Below, piece by piece: positions 7,138-16,909 of a stretch of DNA of 64,000 nt. Below the pieces are notes generated by a model, which saw nothing but the letters and a program-made list of their open reading frames with translations, did no database searches and was not told the origin of the DNA. Made by a program: the position numbers and the translations under genes. Origin of the DNA: Synechococcus sp. J7-Johnson (GTDB lineage Bacteria; Cyanobacteriota; Cyanobacteriia; PCC-6307; Cyanobiaceae); contig NZ_JAGQBU010000006.1 in assembly GCF_024345795.1 (NCBI RefSeq), positions 55,907 through 119,906 on the forward strand, read 5' to 3'. Positions within the stretch are counted from its first letter, which is position 1; the number at the start of each line of letters is the position of its first letter.

Positions 7138-8158
7138 GACTCTCCAAGCCACTGGCAAGAACGCTAAGCAAGGCGTGATCGCCGTGGCCCTGGGGGATCC
7201 CGCCGGCATCGGCGCTGAGGTGACCCTCAAGTCTCTGGCGGCCCTGCAGGCGAAGGGCGCAGCTGTGGATGTGGTGCTGGTGGGCTGCCGCCGCTGGCTG
7301 GAGCAGACCTACATGGACCTGCGCGACCGCAGCGGGACGCCGCTGGCTGATCCAGCTGGCTTTCCCATCCTTGATCGGCCCCTGCAGGAGACGATCGACC
7401 CGGGCCAGGGGACCGCGGCCAGTGGTGCCGCCAGCTTCGCCTGGTTGAGTGCGGCTGCGGATCTTGTGCTCAGCGGCCAGGCCCTGGCTCTGACCACGGC
7501 GCCTATCGCCAAACATGCCTGGCACGCCGCCGGTCATCTCTACCCGGGTCAGACCGAGCGGCTGGCGGAACTCTGCGGGCGGGAGCAGGCCTCGATGCTG
7601 TTCACCGCCCGCTCACCAGGCGGCAGCTGGCGGCTGAACACGTTGCTGGCCACAACCCACATCCCCCTGGCCCGGGTTCCCCTGGCCCTCAACCCCGCCC
7701 TTGTGGAGCATCAACTGGATGTGCTGCTGGCGTTCTGCAAGCGCTTTATCGCCCATCCCAGCCTGACGGTGGCCGGTCTGAATCCCCATGCCGGCGAAGG
7801 CGGCCAGCTGGGGGAGGAGGAGCAGGACTGGCTGATTCCCCTGCTGGAGAGCTGGCGGCAGCGACACCCCACAGTGACTTTGAGGGGGCCGCTGCCGCCT
7901 GACAGCTGCTGGCTGGGTGCAGCGGCTGCCTGGCGAGGCGAAGGGCAGGGAGCCGACGGTTACCTGGCGCTGTATCACGATCAGGGCCTGATCCCGGTCA
8001 AGCTGCTGGCCTTCGATGCCGCCGTGAACACCACCCTGGGGCTGCCCTTCCTGCGCACTTCTCCTGATCACGGCACCGGCTTCGACATTGCCGGTTCAGG
8101 CCTGGCCCGAGCCGACAGCATGGTGGCGGCCTTGGAAACGGCCTTGGAGCTGGGCTGA
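7136..8158 (+). CDS. pdxA: 4-hydroxythreonine-4-phosphate dehydrogenase
   Basis: PdxA oxidises 4-phosphohydroxy-L-threonine with NAD; the product condenses with deoxyxylulose phosphate (PdxJ) to give pyridoxine phosphate. The 340-residue length fits the family. Seen are VALGDPAGIGAEVTLK near the N-terminus, the metal-site segments AKHAWHAAGHLYPGQTE, LYHDQGLIPVKLLAFD and the C-terminal SPDHGTGFDIAGSGLA. The ATG at 7136 overlaps the start codon of the opposite-strand small gene; a GTG at 7175 (just before IAVALGDPAG) would be a tighter alternative start. It is convergent with accB, with 39 bases between the stops. Cytoplasmic. Confidence 0.96.
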   Translation: MTLQATGKNAKQGVIAVALGDPAGIGAEVTLKSLAALQAKGAAVDVVLVGCRRWLEQTYMDLRDRSGTPLADPAGFPILDRPLQETIDPGQGTAASGAASFAWLSAAADLVLSGQALALTTAPIAKHAWHAAGHLYPGQTERLAELCGREQASMLFTARSPGGSWRLNTLLATTHIPLARVPLALNPALVEHQLDVLLAFCKRFIAHPSLTVAGLNPHAGEGGQLGEEEQDWLIPLLESWRQRHPTVTLRGPLPPDSCWLGAAAAWRGEGQGADGYLALYHDQGLIPVKLLAFDAAVNTTLGLPFLRTSPDHGTGFDIAGSGLARADSMVAALETALELG

Positions 8159-8197
8159 GCCGAGACACTGTTGAGAACAACTCGGGGTCGTTGGACT

Positions 8198-8689
8198 TCA
8201 GGCGGGCTTGACCCGCAGCAGCACCTGGCCGAACTCCACCGGTGTGCCGTTCTCCACCAGAATCTCCACTAGCTCACCGCTGACTTCTGCCTCCAGCTCG
8301 TTCATCAGCTTCATGGCCTCGAGGATGCAGACAGGCTGTCCAACACTGATGCGGCTGCCGATTTCCACGAAGGGGGGATCGGCAGGTGAGGGGGAGCGGT
8401 AGAAGGTGCCCACCATCGGGGCGGTGATGTCGAGCAGATCGGCACGGAGCGCCGATGGGGCCGGCGGCGGGCTGGATGGGGCCATGACACCGGCTGAACC
8501 CGGCGCCGGAGCAGCTGGCACCACCATGGAGGGTGGCGGCGGCAGCTGAGCTGGGGCCAACGCCACTGGGGCAGGCAGGTTTCGGCGCACTTCCAGGCGG
8601 AAGTCGTCACCCTCGAGCTTCAGCTCCTGGATGTCGCTCTGCTCCAGGAAGATGAGGAGTTGATGCAGTTGGTCGTTGTCGAGCTGCAT
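8198..8689 (-). CDS. accB: Biotin carboxyl carrier protein of acetyl-CoA carboxylase
   Basis: The 163-residue BCCP carries biotin between biotin carboxylase (AccC) and the carboxyltransferase in malonyl-CoA synthesis. The biotinyl domain is C-terminal with the acceptor lysine in EAMKLMNE (about Lys127). Residues 1-36 form the N-terminal helical domain that contacts AccC, and 38-80 is a Pro/Ala-rich flexible linker. The start ATG lies 5 bases after the efp stop, so efp and accB form one transcription unit, the order conserved in cyanobacteria. Confidence 0.97.
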   Translation of the reverse strand: MQLDNDQLHQLLIFLEQSDIQELKLEGDDFRLEVRRNLPAPVALAPAQLPPPPSMVVPAAPAPGSAGVMAPSSPPPAPSALRADLLDITAPMVGTFYRSPSPADPPFVEIGSRISVGQPVCILEAMKLMNELEAEVSGELVEILVENGTPVEFGQVLLRVKPA

Positions 8690-8694
8690 GGCAA

Positions 8695-9255
8695 TCAGGA
8701 CTCTCGCCCGAGATAAGTGTCGTTACGCGTGTCGATCTTGATCTTCTCGCCGATGGTGATGAACAGGGGCACCATCACCTGGGCACCGGTCTCGACGATG
8801 GCGGGCTTGGTCCCCCCGGTGGCGGTGTCACCCTTGACGCCAGGATCGGTCTGGGTGACCTCGAGCACCACCGAGTTGGGCAGCTCCACTTCAAGGGGGG
8901 AGCCGTTCCAGGACACCACATTCACCTCCATGCCCTCCTTCAGGTATTTGCGCCCATCACCGATCTGCTTAGCGGTGAGGCGGGTCTCCTCGTAAGAGGC
9001 CATATCCATGAAGACGTACTCCTCCGCCTCCATGTAGGTGTGTTGCAAGGTTGATTTCTCGAGCTGGGCCTGGGCAAGTGTTTCGCCAGCGCGGAAGGTC
9101 TTCTCGACCACGCTGCCGCTCTGCACGGCCTTGAGTTTGGTGCGCACGAAAGCAGAACCCTTGCCGGGCTTGACGTGCAGGAACTCGACGACCCTCCAGA
9201 CCTGTCCATCGAGCTCGATGGTGGTGCCAGTTCGGAAGTCGTTGCTCGAGATCAT
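8695..9255 (-). CDS. efp: Translation elongation factor P
   Basis: EF-P binds between the ribosomal P and E sites and rescues ribosomes stalled at polyproline. The 186-residue length and three β-barrel domains fit the family. The tip loop [12 protein letters not shown] places the lysine (Lys32) at the position that is modified in some bacteria; I see no epmA in the window. The C-terminal signature is [15 protein letters not shown]. The frame is open further upstream to 9993 but that part lies inside the divergent cyclophilin gene, and [10 protein letters not shown] is the family's usual start. First gene of the efp-accB unit, divergent from the cyclophilin gene. Confidence 0.97.
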   Translation of the reverse strand: MISSNDFRTGTTIELDGQVWRVVEFLHVKPGKGSAFVRTKLKAVQSGSVVEKTFRAGETLAQAQLEKSTLQHTYMEAEEYVFMDMASYEETRLTAKQIGDGRKYLKEGMEVNVVSWNGSPLEVELPNSVVLEVTQTDPGVKGDTATGGTKPAIVETGAQVMVPLFITIGEKIKIDTRNDTYLGRES

Positions 9256-9385
9256 TCCGGCGAAACGGGTGAGCGGGATTGTACGGCTGGCCGTTGAACC
9301 CCCCTTTGGGACTGGATCTGGGGCCCATCGAGCTGTGCCAAAGTCCGAGGTACGGCAGAGCGTCCGGAGACCGGCAGGGACAGCC

Positions 9386-10528
9386 ATGAACAGGAGTTCG
9401 CAACAATCGCAGCCCCCCCGGCCGGAGCAGCAACCGGCCGAGCAGCGTCGGAGCCCTTGGCGGGTCATCACGCTTCTGCTGATGGCGCTGGTGCTCGCCT
9501 GCGGCACCAGCTTTGGCCGAATCAGCCCGGCGGCGGCGGCCCTGCCTCCGGGGAACGCTGTCACCGATCCAGCCGCCCTGCTGCGCAACGCATTGCCGAT
9601 CGAGCAGCCGGATCTGCAGAAGCTGCAACATCGCCTTGAAGACAGCAGCGACGACCTGCGTGCCAAGCGGTGGAACGCCCTCACCGGCAATGCCCGCAAA
9701 ACCCAGGCGCAGCTCAGCAGCCGTCGCTCCGCCCTGCTGGCAGCCTTCCAGCCAGAGCAGCGCGAGCAGGCCACGGCCCTGCTGGCCAGCCTTGAGTCTG
9801 AATTGCAAGCCGTGGCCGAGGCCGCCGAGCGACAGGACCGCGAGGCCTTCCTGACCGCTCGCCGCAGGGCCCTGAGCACCATCGGTACAGCGGAAGCCCT
9901 GCTGGTGGGGCCGTTCCCCTTCGAGATTCCGGAACAGTTCGCCGACCTGCCAAGGCTGCTGGGTCGCGCCACTGTGAAACTCACCACCACCAAAGGTGAC
10001 CTGACCGCCGTGGTGGATGGCTACAACGCCCCACTGACGGCCGGAGCCTTCGTCGACCTTGTGCAGCGGGGCTTCTACGACGACCTGCCCTTCATCCGCG
10101 CCGAAGACTTCTATGTCCTGCAGACCGGCGATCCGAAAGGATCAGCCAGCGGCTATGTGGACGCCTCCGGCCAGGAGAGGAAGGTGCCCCTGGAGATCAT
10201 GGTGCCGGGTCAGAGCCAGCCCTTCTACAACCAGACCTTTGAGGACCTGGGCCTGTTCAAGGCCACACCTGTGCTGCCGTTCGCCACCAAGGGAACATTG
10301 GGCTGGGCCCACTCAGATACAGCCCTCGACGATGGCTCTTCCCAGTTCTTCCTCTTCCTGTTCGAAGCGGAACTCACCCCGGCGGGCCTCAATCTGATCG
10401 ACGGCCGCTACGCCGCCTTTGGCTACGTGGTCGAGGGCTTCGATGTACTCCAGGAGCTCACGGCCGACGACGGCATCGTCAAGGCGACCGTGGTGGATGG
10501 GGCTGGCAACCTGCGGCCCCATGGCTGA
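9386..10528 (+). CDS. Cyclophilin-type peptidyl-prolyl isomerase, lumenal (AtCYP38/TLP40-like)
   Basis: A 380-residue protein. Residues 1-26 are Gln/Pro/Arg-rich, 27-40 form the signal core ([14 protein letters not shown]) and the region ends ISPAAAA, a likely cleavage site for export to periplasm or thylakoid lumen. Residues 55-185 are a helical domain like that of chloroplast AtCYP38, and the C-terminal half is a divergent cyclophilin fold with [24 protein letters not shown] and [10 protein letters not shown]. AtCYP38 helps assemble photosystem II; the same role is inferred here. Several canonical isomerase active-site residues seem altered, as in AtCYP38, so catalytic activity is uncertain. 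Its stop overlaps the thiL start by 8 bases (ATGGCTGA). Confidence 0.88.
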   Translation: MNRSSQQSQPPRPEQQPAEQRRSPWRVITLLLMALVLACGTSFGRISPAAAALPPGNAVTDPAALLRNALPIEQPDLQKLQHRLEDSSDDLRAKRWNALTGNARKTQAQLSSRRSALLAAFQPEQREQATALLASLESELQAVAEAAERQDREAFLTARRRALSTIGTAEALLVGPFPFEIPEQFADLPRLLGRATVKLTTTKGDLTAVVDGYNAPLTAGAFVDLVQRGFYDDLPFIRAEDFYVLQTGDPKGSASGYVDASGQERKVPLEIMVPGQSQPFYNQTFEDLGLFKATPVLPFATKGTLGWAHSDTALDDGSSQFFLFLFEAELTPAGLNLIDGRYAAFGYVVEGFDVLQELTADDGIVKATVVDGAGNLRPHG

Positions 10529-11543
10529 GGGCGTCAGCAACGCGCCCACACTCGCTGATCTGGGGGAATGGGAGCTGATCAGGCGGTTGGGAGCCTTCGC
10601 TCCTCCCGGTCAGTTCGCCGATGACGCCGCCCTGCTGGATGGCAGCTCGGAGCGGGCACTGGTGGTGAACACCGACGTCCTGGTCGAGGGAATCCATTTC
10701 AGTGACACCACCATGGCCGCCGAGGATGTGGGCTGGCGGGCAGCGGCGGCCAACCTCTCGGACCTCGCTGCCATGGGCTGCCGGGAAGTGCTGGGGCTGA
10801 CGGTGGCCCTGGTGGCGCCGGCTGCCACCCCCTGGGCGTGGGTGGAGGGGGCTTACCAGGGGCTGAGCACTGCCTTGAGGTGTTATGGCGGCACGCTGCT
10901 GGGGGGGGATTGCAGTGGCGGCGGCCAGCGCCTGCTCGCCGTCACGGCCCTGGGAAGGCTCGGAGCGGACGGACCGATCCGCCGCCTCGATGGACGCCCC
11001 GGTGATGCCCTGGTGAGTACGGGACCCCATGGGCTCAGCCGCCTGGGCCTCGCGGTGCTGCTGCAGGAAGTCCCGTCTCCGGCCGCTCCCGACTGGCACC
11101 AAGCCGCTCCGGCCCTGCTGGAGCGGAGCGTTCAGGCCCACCGCAGGCCGCGGCCCCGGCTGGATGCGGTGGCGGCACTGGCCTCATGCCGGCCAGGTGG
11201 CTGCCCCTGGCGAGTGGCAGGCACCGACAGCAGCGATGGACTGGTGGCAGCGCTGAAGGTTCTGACCCAGGGGAGCGACTGCGACGCTCTGCTGGAGCGG
11301 CGGGACCTTCCGTTCGACCCCGAGATGGTGGCCCTGGCCAGGGCCGAATCCTGGTGCCTGAACGGGGGTGAAGACTTCGAACTGGTGTTGGCACTCAATC
11401 CCGCCTGGGCCCGTCAGCTGATCAAGGCCCTGCCCGGGACCCGCCGGATCGGATCACTGGCCCCGGGCTCTGGGATTCTGCGCTGGGCCGACGACGGTTC
11501 GCCCCTGGCTGATGCCAGTGGAGGCTTCACACATTTTCACTGA
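10521..11543 (+). CDS. thiL: Thiamine-monophosphate kinase
   Basis: ThiL phosphorylates thiamine monophosphate to the active diphosphate cofactor using ATP. The 340-residue protein shows the expected N-terminal DDAALLD metal-binding segment, VNTDVLVEGIHF, then RAAAANLSDLAAMGC and the glycine-rich GGTLLGGDCSGGG; the C-terminal domain has DSSDGLVAALKVL and NGGEDFELVLAL. The ATG at 10521 is the family start ([17 protein letters not shown]) and overlaps the cyclophilin stop by 8 bases, implying translational coupling. It converges on gap2 with a terminator hairpin between. Confidence 0.96.
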   Translation: MAEGVSNAPTLADLGEWELIRRLGAFAPPGQFADDAALLDGSSERALVVNTDVLVEGIHFSDTTMAAEDVGWRAAAANLSDLAAMGCREVLGLTVALVAPAATPWAWVEGAYQGLSTALRCYGGTLLGGDCSGGGQRLLAVTALGRLGADGPIRRLDGRPGDALVSTGPHGLSRLGLAVLLQEVPSPAAPDWHQAAPALLERSVQAHRRPRPRLDAVAALASCRPGGCPWRVAGTDSSDGLVAALKVLTQGSDCDALLERRDLPFDPEMVALARAESWCLNGGEDFELVLALNPAWARQLIKALPGTRRIGSLAPGSGILRWADDGSPLADASGGFTHFH

Positions 11544-11567
11544 GTTCGTTGCCTGAGCCATGAAAAA

Positions 11568-11589
11568 GCCGCCCCAAAAGAGGGGCGGC
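11568..11589 (-). terminator. Rho-independent terminator of gap2
   Basis: GCCGCCCC (11568-11575) pairs perfectly with GGGGCGGC (11582-11589) around a six-base loop. Read on the minus strand the stem is followed directly by TTTTT, so it is oriented to end gap2 transcription, 28 bases after the gap2 stop. It also lies 24 bases after thiL but lacks a T run in that direction. Confidence 0.85.
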
Positions 11590-11617
11590 CGGATATGAGG
11601 AGCTCAGGGAGCGGATC

Positions 11618-12640
11618 TCACTTCCAGTTCTGGGCCACCACTTCGGCCAGATCAACCACCCGCTGGCTATAGCCCCACTCGTTGTCGTACCAGGAGATCA
11701 CCTTGACCATGTTGTCTCCCATCACCAGAGTCAGGTCGGAATCAACGATTGTGGATTCGTCAGTGCCAGCGTGGTCAGAGGAAACCAGAGGCAGATCAGA
11801 GTACTTGATGATCCCCTTCATGGCACCTTCGGAAGCTGCCTTCAGCACAGCATTCACTTCGTCCCGGTTGGTGGAGCGGCCCACTTCCAGCACCATGTCC
11901 ACCACCGAAACGTTAGGGGTTGGCACCCGCATGGCGATGCCGTTGAGCTTGCCCTTCATCGGCGGATACACCAAGGCTACGGCCTGGGCGGCACCCGTGC
12001 TGGTAGGCACGATGTTCACCGCCGCGGCACGGGCCCGGCGCAGGTCGCGGTGCGAAGCATCCAGAATACGCTGGTCACCGGTATAGCTGTGAGTGGTGGT
12101 CATCGTGCCTTTGACGATGCCGAAGGTCTGGTCGAGAACCTTCACCAGAGGCGCCATGCAGTTCGTGGTGCAGCTGGCATTGCTGAGGATGTCGAAGTCC
12201 TCGTGCCGGTATTGATCAGCGTTCACACCCACCACGAAGGTGCCCACACCGGCACCCTTACCGGGGGCGGTGAGGATGACCTTGCTGGCACCTGCCTGAA
12301 GGTGCTTGCTGGCGCCCACGTCGTCGTTGAAGACACCGGTGGACTCGATCACAAGATCGACACCCCAATCCTTCCAGGGAAGGTTGAGGGGATTGCGGTC
12401 AGAGAAGCACTTGACGTGCCTGCCATTGACTACAATAGTGTTATCGGTGTGGCTCACCTCGGCATTGCGGATGCGGCCGAGCATCGAGTCGTACTCAAGT
12501 AGATGAGCATTAGTACGCGGATCGGAAGTGTCATTCAGACCAACCACCTCAATCCCAGTATTTTCGCCACGGCTGAGCCAACAACGCATAAAGTTGCGAC
12601 CGATCCGGCCGAATCCATTGATCGCAACGCGCAGTGTCAT
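11618..12640 (-). CDS. gap2: Glyceraldehyde-3-phosphate dehydrogenase, photosynthetic type
   Basis: A 340-residue GAPDH with Rossmann motif INGFGRIGR at 7-15, catalytic cysteine in SNASCTTNC (Cys157), then [22 protein letters not shown] and the C-terminal [16 protein letters not shown]. The cofactor segment [17 protein letters not shown] is the cyanobacterial Gap2 type, which uses NADPH or NADH and works in the Calvin cycle and gluconeogenesis. The frame extends upstream to 12751, but [11 protein letters not shown] at 12640 is the clear start. Divergent from murC. A TATGAT -10-like box on the minus strand and a terminator frame the gene, so it looks monocistronic. Confidence 0.96.
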   Translation of the reverse strand: MTLRVAINGFGRIGRNFMRCWLSRGENTGIEVVGLNDTSDPRTNAHLLEYDSMLGRIRNAEVSHTDNTIVVNGRHVKCFSDRNPLNLPWKDWGVDLVIESTGVFNDDVGASKHLQAGASKVILTAPGKGAGVGTFVVGVNADQYRHEDFDILSNASCTTNCMAPLVKVLDQTFGIVKGTMTTTHSYTGDQRILDASHRDLRRARAAAVNIVPTSTGAAQAVALVYPPMKGKLNGIAMRVPTPNVSVVDMVLEVGRSTNRDEVNAVLKAASEGAMKGIIKYSDLPLVSSDHAGTDESTIVDSDLTLVMGDNMVKVISWYDNEWGYSQRVVDLAEVVAQNWK

Positions 12641-12683
12641 GGCTGGAACGGGAAACCCGTTGACAAGGGGAGTTTGGGAGCAG

Positions 12684-12689
12684 ATCATA
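12684..12689 (-). promoter_or_regulatory. Possible gap2 -10 promoter element
   Basis: On the minus strand this reads TATGAT, one mismatch from TATAAT, about 44 bases upstream of the gap2 ATG, which would give a leader near 37 bases. No good -35 box is seen at the expected distance. This is an inference from position and match only. Confidence 0.35.
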
Positions 12690-12797
12690 CAGAAATGGTC
12701 TCCCCCTCCTGGAGCCGCTCCGGCAGCGGATCCATTCGCGGAGCCAAACAAGCGTTAAAAAGGGAGAGACAAGCGCAGCGTCAACACCTACCTTCGG

Positions 12798-14279
12798 GTG
12801 CGCATGGAGACGCATTTGGCACCGCTGCTCGACCACCGGGCTCCCCTTCACTTCATCGGGGTCGGCGGCATTGGGATGTCGGCATTGGCCGGAATCCTGG
12901 CCGACCGAGGTTTTCAGGTGAGCGGATCCGATCCGCGGGACAGTCCCGTGCTCGAGTCCCTGCGCCGCCGTGGGGTGCGGGTGTTCGCCCACCAGGGTGC
13001 AGACACCATTGCGACTTTGAACAGTGATGTCGGCACTTCACCGCTGGTTGTGATCAGCACAGCGGTGCCGGCTGGGAATCCCGAGCTGATGGCAGCCCGC
13101 GAGGCCGGCCTGACCATCTGCCACCGCTCCGACGTGCTCGCGGCGCTGATCAACGCGCAGCCCTCGATCGCCGTGGCCGGCAGCCACGGCAAGACCACCA
13201 CCAGCACCCTGATCGCCACCCTGCTGGCGGCCACCGACCAGGACCCCACCGCCGTTATCGGTGGCATCGTGCCTGCGTTTCAGAGCAATGCACGCAGCGG
13301 CCGCGGTCGGGTGCTGGTGGCCGAAGCCGATGAATCCGATGGTTCCCTGGTGAAATTCAGATCCAGCCTCGGGCTGATCACCAACCTGGAGCTCGACCAC
13401 ACAGATCACTACCCCGACCTTGAGGCTCTGATCGAGACGCTCCAGCGCTTCGCGGCCGGCTGCGGCTCCCTGCTCGCCAATGCCGACTGCCCGGTACTGC
13501 GCCAGCATTTCCAGCCCGGCGCCTGGTGGTCGATCGAGAGCAGCGAAGGGGTGGAGTTCGCCGCCCTGGCAGTGGAGGAGCACGGAGAAGGCACCGTTGC
13601 CGACTTTTACGAAAACGGAGAACTGGTGGGGCGCTTCAGCCTGCCCCTGCCGGGCCGCCACAATCTCAGCAACGCCACGGCCGCCCTGGCGGCCTGCCGG
13701 CTGGAGGGAGTGCCTTTCGGCGCCCTGGCCACGGAAATCGGAACCCTGCGTTCCCCAGGGCGCCGCTTCGACTTCCGGGGCCGCTGGGCCGGCCGCCAGG
13801 TGGTCGACGACTATGCCCACCACCCCAGCGAGGTGGAAGCAACGCTGCACATGGCTCGCCTGATGGTGACCAGCGGCCGCAGCCCCCTGCCGGAGGTGCC
13901 CCAGCGGCTGGTGGCCGTCTTCCAGCCCCACCGGTACAGCCGTACCGCCGAATTTCTGGATGCTTTCGCGTCTGCCCTCTCTCTCGCCGACATGGTGCTG
14001 CTTGCCCCGCTCTACTCAGCTGGAGAAGTGCCCATCCCCGGTGTCGACAGCCAGGCCCTGGCTGAGCGTATGCAGCAACTGCGACCTGACCTGCCACTGA
14101 TGGTGAGCGCCACGCTCGATGAGCTGGCCGAACAGGTGGTGAGGCGCAGTCAGCCCGGCGATCTGGTGTTGGTGATGGGAGCGGGCGATGTGAACGGCGT
14201 CTGGGCTCGACTCCAGACCCTCGCAGAGCTGAAGTCGTCCGATGCGCCGGATACCCCCACCGCTCGCCTGGCCGCCTGA
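12798..14279 (+). CDS. murC: UDP-N-acetylmuramate--L-alanine ligase
   Basis: MurC adds L-alanine to UDP-MurNAc, the first amino acid of the peptidoglycan stem. The 493-residue protein has the N-terminal UDP-binding loop [13 protein letters not shown] (19-31), the ATP P-loop GSHGKTTT (128-135), EADESDGSL, the central-domain motif [16 protein letters not shown] and the C-terminal [14 protein letters not shown] and QPHRYSRT. Start is GTG at 12798 or ATG two codons later. It is divergent from gap2 (157-base gap) and lies 3 bases before murB, so murC-murB-ebfC form an operon. Confidence 0.97.
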   Translation: MRMETHLAPLLDHRAPLHFIGVGGIGMSALAGILADRGFQVSGSDPRDSPVLESLRRRGVRVFAHQGADTIATLNSDVGTSPLVVISTAVPAGNPELMAAREAGLTICHRSDVLAALINAQPSIAVAGSHGKTTTSTLIATLLAATDQDPTAVIGGIVPAFQSNARSGRGRVLVAEADESDGSLVKFRSSLGLITNLELDHTDHYPDLEALIETLQRFAAGCGSLLANADCPVLRQHFQPGAWWSIESSEGVEFAALAVEEHGEGTVADFYENGELVGRFSLPLPGRHNLSNATAALAACRLEGVPFGALATEIGTLRSPGRRFDFRGRWAGRQVVDDYAHHPSEVEATLHMARLMVTSGRSPLPEVPQRLVAVFQPHRYSRTAEFLDAFASALSLADMVLLAPLYSAGEVPIPGVDSQALAERMQQLRPDLPLMVSATLDELAEQVVRRSQPGDLVLVMGAGDVNGVWARLQTLAELKSSDAPDTPTARLAA

Positions 14280-14282
14280 GCC

Positions 14283-15236
14283 GTGCCCCTCACCCCGGCT
14301 CGCGATCCAGTCCAGAACCAGGTGTCACTGGCCGACTACACCACCTGGAAGGTGGGCGGACCAGCTGAATGGTTCGCCGAACCGGCCAGTCGCGATGAAC
14401 TGATGGCGCTGGCCCGCTGGGCTCGGGCGGAGAACCTGCCCCTTCGCCTGATCGGAGCAGGCTCGAACTTGCTGGTAAGCGACGGCGGCCTTGATGGGCT
14501 CACCCTCTGCAACCGCAGGCTGCAGGGCAGCGTGATCGAGCCGAGCACGGGACTGGTGGAGGCCCAGGCCGGCGAACCGATCCCCACCCTGGCGCGCAAG
14601 GCAGCCAGGGCTGGCCTGAGCGGGCTGGAGTGGGCGGTGGGCATCCCCGGCACCGTGGGTGGTGCCGCAGTGATGAACGCCGGCGCCCAGGGTGGCTGTA
14701 CGGCGGAATGCCTCCAGGATGTGACGGTGCTCAATCCAGCAGGTGGGGATGAGCCTTTCGTGCTTCAGAGCAGCGAGCTGGAGTTCGCCTACCGCCACAG
14801 CAGACTGCAGCAGGAGCCCCTGCTGGTGCTGTCGGCCCGTTTCCGTCTCAGCTTCGGCCATGATCCAGCCGAGATCAGCCGGCGCACCAGCGCCAACCTC
14901 TCCAGCCGCACCAGCAGCCAGCCCTACCAGCAGCCCAGCTGTGGCAGCGTCTTCCGCAATCCCGAACCCCGCAAAGCCGGCCAGTTGATCGAGCAGCTCG
15001 GGCTCAAGGGCCTGGCCATGGGCGGGGCGATGGTCTCACCGATCCATGCCAACTTCATCGTCAACACCGGCGGCGCCAGCGCCCACGACATCGACCAGCT
15101 GATCCGGCTGGTCCAGCAGCGGGTCTTCAGCGCCCACGGCATCGAGCTCCACACCGAGGTGAAGCGTCTCGGGTACTTCCCTGCCCCTGGCGGCATGGCA
15201 AGGAACCTGAGCGTCGAAGGGGAGGCCGTAGCCTGA
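14283..15236 (+). CDS. murB: UDP-N-acetylenolpyruvoylglucosamine reductase
   Basis: MurB reduces UDP-GlcNAc-enolpyruvate to UDP-MurNAc with NADPH and FAD. The 317-residue protein has the FAD-binding segments [13 protein letters not shown] and [13 protein letters not shown], the [21 protein letters not shown] core and the type-II active-site serine in CGSVFRNP. C-terminal HTEVKRLG is conserved. The start is GTG at 14283, 3 bases after the murC stop; the enzyme acts one step before MurC, and the genes are cotranscribed. Confidence 0.97.
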   Translation: MPLTPARDPVQNQVSLADYTTWKVGGPAEWFAEPASRDELMALARWARAENLPLRLIGAGSNLLVSDGGLDGLTLCNRRLQGSVIEPSTGLVEAQAGEPIPTLARKAARAGLSGLEWAVGIPGTVGGAAVMNAGAQGGCTAECLQDVTVLNPAGGDEPFVLQSSELEFAYRHSRLQQEPLLVLSARFRLSFGHDPAEISRRTSANLSSRTSSQPYQQPSCGSVFRNPEPRKAGQLIEQLGLKGLAMGGAMVSPIHANFIVNTGGASAHDIDQLIRLVQQRVFSAHGIELHTEVKRLGYFPAPGGMARNLSVEGEAVA

Positions 15237-15257
15237 ACTGGCGCTCTTGGTTCCCGC

Positions 15258-15593
15258 ATGGCCGGCTTCGGACTTCCCAACTTCGGACAGCTGACCGAAG
15301 CCTTTCGCAAGGCCCAGCAGATCCAGCAGGATGCCCAGAAGCTCCAGGACGAGCTCGACGCCATGGAACTGGAGGGCAGCAGCGCCGATGGCAGGGCCAG
15401 CGTCTGGCTGACCGGCAACCAGCAACCGCTGAAGGTGCGGCTCTCCCCCGAACTGCTGGCCGATGGCGCTGAGGCTACGGAGACCGCCACGCTCGAGGCC
15501 CTGAAGGCCGCCTATGACGTTTCCACCGGAACGATGAAGGAGCGGATGGAAGAACTCACCGGCGGCCTGAATCTTCCCGGCCTGGGGGGCTGA
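15258..15593 (+). CDS. YbaB/EbfC family nucleoid-associated protein
   Basis: A 111-residue protein with the family pattern: a Gln-rich helix [25 protein letters not shown], a β-strand [24 protein letters not shown], then a helix [30 protein letters not shown] and a Gly-rich tail. Members form dimers that bind DNA and usually lie near recR or dnaX; here it follows murB by 21 bases and converges on rsgA. Effects on gene expression in cyanobacteria are not established. Confidence 0.9.
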   Translation: MAGFGLPNFGQLTEAFRKAQQIQQDAQKLQDELDAMELEGSSADGRASVWLTGNQQPLKVRLSPELLADGAEATETATLEALKAAYDVSTGTMKERMEELTGGLNLPGLGG

Positions 15594-15606
15594 TGCGGCC
15601 CTGGGT

Positions 15607-16611
15607 TCAGCCCAGATCAGGGGCCTGCTGGCGCTGACGGCGACGGGAGGGGCCGCTGGGTTGCCGCTGGAAGCGGGTCTCCACGGGCGCAGGGCTTGCC
15701 TGCAGCAACTCCTCCAGGCCCTCGGCGTAATAGGCATAGCGGTCCCAGGCCGTTCCCACCTGGCAACCGGGATCCCCACGGTGCTGGCAATTGCTGAAGC
15801 GGCAGGGACCACCCTGCCGCAGGGCATCCACGATTTCTGGGAAGAGCGCCGACAGAACAGCGGGATCGCGCGGCAGCTCGGGCCTGTTGAACCCAGGGGT
15901 GTCAGCAATCAGGGCACCGGAGGCGAGGGGGAATAGCTCCACGTGCCGGGTGGTGTGGCGTCCGCGCCTGAGCCGACCGGACACGGTGCCGACACGCAGG
16001 GCCAGAGCCGGCACCAGGGCATTGAGCAGGCTGCTCTTGCCCACCCCGGAAGGACCGCAGAGTACGGAGATTCCGGGCTGGGCGAGCCGCTGTTTCAGTG
16101 AGGCCATGCCTTCACCGCTGGCTGCGCTGACCGCGATGGGGTCATAGCCCCAGCTCCTCAGTCGTTGACACCAGCTCTCGAGCTGAACGAATGGAACCAG
16201 ATCCACCTTGGAGAACACCACCTGCACCGGCTGACCGCTGTGCTCGGCGGTGATCAGAAAACGGCTGAGCTGCTCAGGATCCGGAACAGGATCGGCCATC
16301 GCAATGACCACCACGATCCGATCACAATTGGCCACCGGTGGCCGCCCCAGCAGGCTGGTGCGCGGCAGCAGATCGCCAACGGCGGCACGACCCGCCGGCC
16401 AGTCGATACCCTCCAACCCCACCCGATCACCCACGTGGATGCGCGCACCCGCCTGACCCAGCCGGCTGCGCCGGGTGCAGAGCAACTGGTCGAGTCCGCC
16501 GGGGCCAGGGATCTCCAGGCTCACCTGGCAGAAGTTGGCCTGAATCGCGGTGACTAGACCCTTGACCATGGCCTTGCCCCCGTCAGCCCTGGCCTCGGCC
16601 TCAGCCCCCAT
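15607..16611 (-). CDS. rsgA: Ribosome small-subunit biogenesis GTPase RsgA
   Basis: A circularly permuted GTPase that matures the 30S subunit. Seen are the N-terminal OB fold, the G4 motif VFSKVDLV, then the P-loop GPSGVGKSSLLN and the switch region GRHTTRHVELF, DTPGFNRPEL. The zinc knuckle has ligands in CRFSNCQHRGDPGC near the C-terminus. The order G4-G1-G3 is the permutation that defines the family. Start: ATG at 16611 overlaps the upstream tusA-like stop by 11 bases; an ATG at 16569 (MVKGLVTAIQ) is the alternative and would give the more typical N-terminus. It is last in a minus-strand cluster with tusA, dnaJ and grpE. Confidence 0.93.
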   Translation of the reverse strand: MGAEAEARADGGKAMVKGLVTAIQANFCQVSLEIPGPGGLDQLLCTRRSRLGQAGARIHVGDRVGLEGIDWPAGRAAVGDLLPRTSLLGRPPVANCDRIVVVIAMADPVPDPEQLSRFLITAEHSGQPVQVVFSKVDLVPFVQLESWCQRLRSWGYDPIAVSAASGEGMASLKQRLAQPGISVLCGPSGVGKSSLLNALVPALALRVGTVSGRLRRGRHTTRHVELFPLASGALIADTPGFNRPELPRDPAVLSALFPEIVDALRQGGPCRFSNCQHRGDPGCQVGTAWDRYAYYAEGLEELLQASPAPVETRFQRQPSGPSRRRQRQQAPDLG

Positions 16612-16894
16612 GGCGGCAAATCCAGAACCGGACCCCCTCCTGGACGTCAGCGTCCTGAGCGCCTGAGGCCTCTCTCGACAGGCGCTCAACCCGGTGGCCC
16701 TCCTGGCGCAGGCCCTCAGCCACCATCAACTCTGGTTCGCCGGTATCGAGGTCGAGCTGCAGCCACTCACCCGCAGCAATCGACTCGAGCGCCAGTCGGC
16801 TGCGGATGAAGTTGAGGGGGCAGGGGGTGCCACGCAGATCGAGCCGCAGGGTTGGTTCCGCGGGCGGGGACCCCGACGCAGGTCTGAAGGTCAC
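16601..16894 (-). CDS. TusA-like sulfurtransferase family protein
   Basis: A 97-residue protein of the TusA/SirA fold. The signature LDLRGTPCPLNFIRSRLAL carries the sulfur-acceptor cysteine (Cys25), followed by GEWLQLDLDTGEPE and a C-terminal strand VRFWICRHGG. TusA proteins relay persulfide sulfur, for example for tRNA thiolation or molybdenum cofactor; the partner here is not indicated by context. It sits between dnaJ (15 bases downstream of it) and rsgA (11-base overlap), so all are probably on one transcript. Confidence 0.9.
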   Translation of the reverse strand: MTFRPASGSPPAEPTLRLDLRGTPCPLNFIRSRLALESIAAGEWLQLDLDTGEPELMVAEGLRQEGHRVERLSREASGAQDADVQEGVRFWICRHGG

Positions 16895-16909
16895 AGGCAG
16901 ACCATCGCG

